In this document: in pieces, positions 5,660 to 5,681 of the stretch
Layout: every line of letters begins with the position of its first letter
Numbering within the stretch: position 1 is the first letter of the stretch
Origin: Candidatus Omnitrophota bacterium
GTDB taxonomy: Bacteria; Omnitrophota; Gorgyraeia; Velamenicoccales; Velamenicoccaceae
Length of the DNA: 5,681 nt
Reading direction: 5' to 3'
Assembly (NCBI GenBank): GCA_028717105.1
Contig: JAQUOM010000099.1
Location: forward strand, 1-5,681
The notes under the pieces: model-generated
The model's input: the letters and a program-made list of their open reading frames with translations, nothing else
What the model was told of the DNA's origin: nothing
Database searches by the model: none
Made by a program: the position numbers and the translations under genes

Positions 5660-5674
5660 GTTTTCTTAGAAAAC
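5660..5674. repeat. Perfect 7-base-arm palindrome upstream of the scaffold gene, possible operator
   Basis: GTTTTCT (5660-5666) and AGAAAAC (5668-5674) are perfect reverse complements around one base. The site ends 10 bases before the first ATG of the scaffold gene. It could be a repressor site or a small mRNA hairpin near the ribosome binding site. The window ends 7 bases further on, so no promoter can be judged. Confidence 0.4.
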
Positions 5675-5681
5675 CTGGACA

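Overview
The window looks like ordinary chromosomal DNA from an anaerobic bacterium. The closest feel is Desulfobacterota (Syntrophales-like) or a neighbouring phylum such as Omnitrophota. This rests on the gene set: a DsrE-family protein of the short redox type, a ferredoxin, a small AdoMet decarboxylase-like protein, a NifU/IscU scaffold and a uracil-glycosylase-linked type radical SAM protein. The taxonomic guess is an inference. All nine well-supported genes lie on the minus strand, so transcription runs from high to low coordinates. No tRNA, rRNA, insertion sequence or CRISPR array was seen.

Right part (2324-5681), first transcription unit. Six genes are packed with gaps of 2 to 23 bases: a NifU/IscU-type Fe-S scaffold (5273-5650), a ZIP metal transporter (4521-5261), an MBL-fold metallohydrolase (3805-4518), a small SpeD-like AdoMet decarboxylase-family protein (3422-3781), a ferredoxin-DsrE fusion (2888-3412) and a TrmO/TsaA-like AdoMet-dependent methyltransferase (2383-2874). 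A strong Rho-independent terminator follows (2324-2349). The functions suggest metal import, Fe-S assembly, electron or sulfur transfer and AdoMet chemistry acting together, but no known pathway with exactly this set is recognised. This is the best candidate for an undescribed system. Within it, the ferredoxin domain lacks one cluster cysteine in each of its two motifs, and the DsrE part has its own perfect ribosome binding site although it is in frame with the ferredoxin.

Middle (2137-2323). This gap holds a dense set of inverted and direct repeats (2219-2328) that could fold into an elaborate RNA or act as DNA, followed by an extended -10 promoter candidate for the next unit.

Left-middle (514-2136), second unit. 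It encodes a secreted Ig-like/BsuPI-like protein (1651-2136) and a membrane-anchored transglutaminase-like protein (670-1599). After the second gene, a 36-codon open frame in the +1 phase (576-686) runs on to a stop about 30 bases before the terminator at 514-545. It may be a small gene or the displaced C-terminus of the transglutaminase-like gene.

Left edge (1-393). This is the N-terminal part of a radical SAM protein of the DNA modification/repair (UDG-linked) type, cut by the window end.
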